Shown: positions 63,668-64,000 of the stretch, one piece after another
How the letters are laid out: each line of letters starts with the position of its first letter
Position numbering within the stretch: the stretch's first letter is position 1
NCBI GenBank assembly: GCA_964017235.1
Contig: OZ024929.1
Coordinates: 63,645,603 to 63,709,602, forward strand
DNA from: Sabellastarte sp. h YS-2021
Lineage: Eukaryota; Annelida; Polychaeta; Sabellida; Sabellidae
Direction of reading: 5' to 3'
DNA: 64,000 nt
Translations under genes and position numbers: made by a program
The notes under the pieces: model-generated
The model's database searches: none
The model's input: only the letters and a program-made list of their open reading frames with translations
Told to the model about the DNA's origin: nothing

Positions 63668-64000
63668 CTGCCCCATTCACACTACAAGTCGTATCCCCTG
63701 CGGTGACCTGTTATTCCAGGCGGCAGAACCGCCTCCCAGGTTGCCCCCATTTTTCTGACGGTATTTGGTGCCACTATCCTGCTACTGTCATGTCATGGTG
63801 GTTCCCACGGTCTGTTCATGGTGACACTGGTTTTCAACAAGGTTTCTCACAGTCATCAATGGACAAGCACTGACGTCCAATGTTTTGTATGGTCTGCATT
63901 CGGTTAGACATGCTACTCGCATGGTGACATAAGGTGAGGCAAGGTTCCCAAAGGTTGTGTGTTGTTGATGCATGTTTGTAGTACTCTCGTGCCACTGTCA
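63668..64000. other. GC-richer block starting with a transposon-end-like sequence
   Basis: Composition changes abruptly at TGCCCCATTCACACTACAAG. Starts of this type are common at ends of cut-and-paste elements, but no partner end or protein is in the window. Confidence 0.3.

Overview
This is a eukaryotic, AT-rich, repeat-dominated stretch from an animal, most likely a mollusc or another lophotrochozoan (inference). The evidence is a tRNA-derived SINE family of the kind common in molluscs, a RAG1-N-terminus-like element known from molluscs, DIRS, Penelope-like, Merlin and PIF/Harbinger elements, and long TE-filled introns. There is no prokaryotic gene organisation.

The only well-supported host gene is on the minus strand: a P-loop sulfotransferase-like protein of the type often named 'branched-chain-aminotransferase-like'. 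Three exons can be placed: 55134-55261, 19687-19775 and 17097-17294 (stop codon at 17097). The last two exons join in phase. The first fits only if a 2-bp AT insertion inside it is ignored. Its 35-kb intron (19.8-55.1 kb) is almost entirely mobile elements. A second possible host exon lies at 106-825, minus strand.

Layout: 1.1-6.1 kb, Harbinger copy A inserted in the end of a relative (B). 6.1-7.7 kb, CR1/L2-like LINE fragment. 8-9.5 kb, foldback repeat, 129-bp duplication and a SINE. 9.7-16.4 kb, decayed Ty3/gypsy-type element split by a SINE and by Harbinger copy C (11385-15913). 17.1-19.8 kb, two host exons with nested SINEs. 22.2-27.95 kb, near-complete DIRS element with inverted repeats and the diagnostic internal complementary region. 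29-31.6 kb, LTR-type pol remnant. 34.9-39.95 kb, Harbinger copy D, inserted at TTA in a dispersed repeat (family R) whose unoccupied relative lies at 48.5-49.0 kb. 41-44 kb, Tx1-like LINE whose ORF1 carries a NADAR/YbiA domain. 44.2-45.8 kb, RAG1 N-terminus-like reading frames. 45.85-46.64 kb, a roughly 165-bp minisatellite. 49-52.6 kb, a second Tx1-like LINE interrupted by a CR1/L2-like LINE. 53-58.2 kb, Penelope-like RT and repeats with a hammerhead-like hairpin. 59-60.6 kb, Merlin transposon. 62-62.7 kb, tyrosine-recombinase fragment.

The most interesting signal is in the three Harbinger copies. Each has two convergent genes (MADF-domain protein and DDE transposase). Downstream of the transposases, and at or inside the 3' ends of the MADF reading frames, there is a hairpin with the form of the replication-dependent histone mRNA 3' stem-loop (6-bp stem, TTTC/TTTA loop, usually followed by ACCC), with a second conserved box 11-12 nt further on. 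This suggests transposon mRNAs that borrow the S-phase histone 3'-end pathway. The two Harbinger subfamilies also share a near-identical palindrome about 130 bp from the MADF-side end, although their surroundings have diverged.
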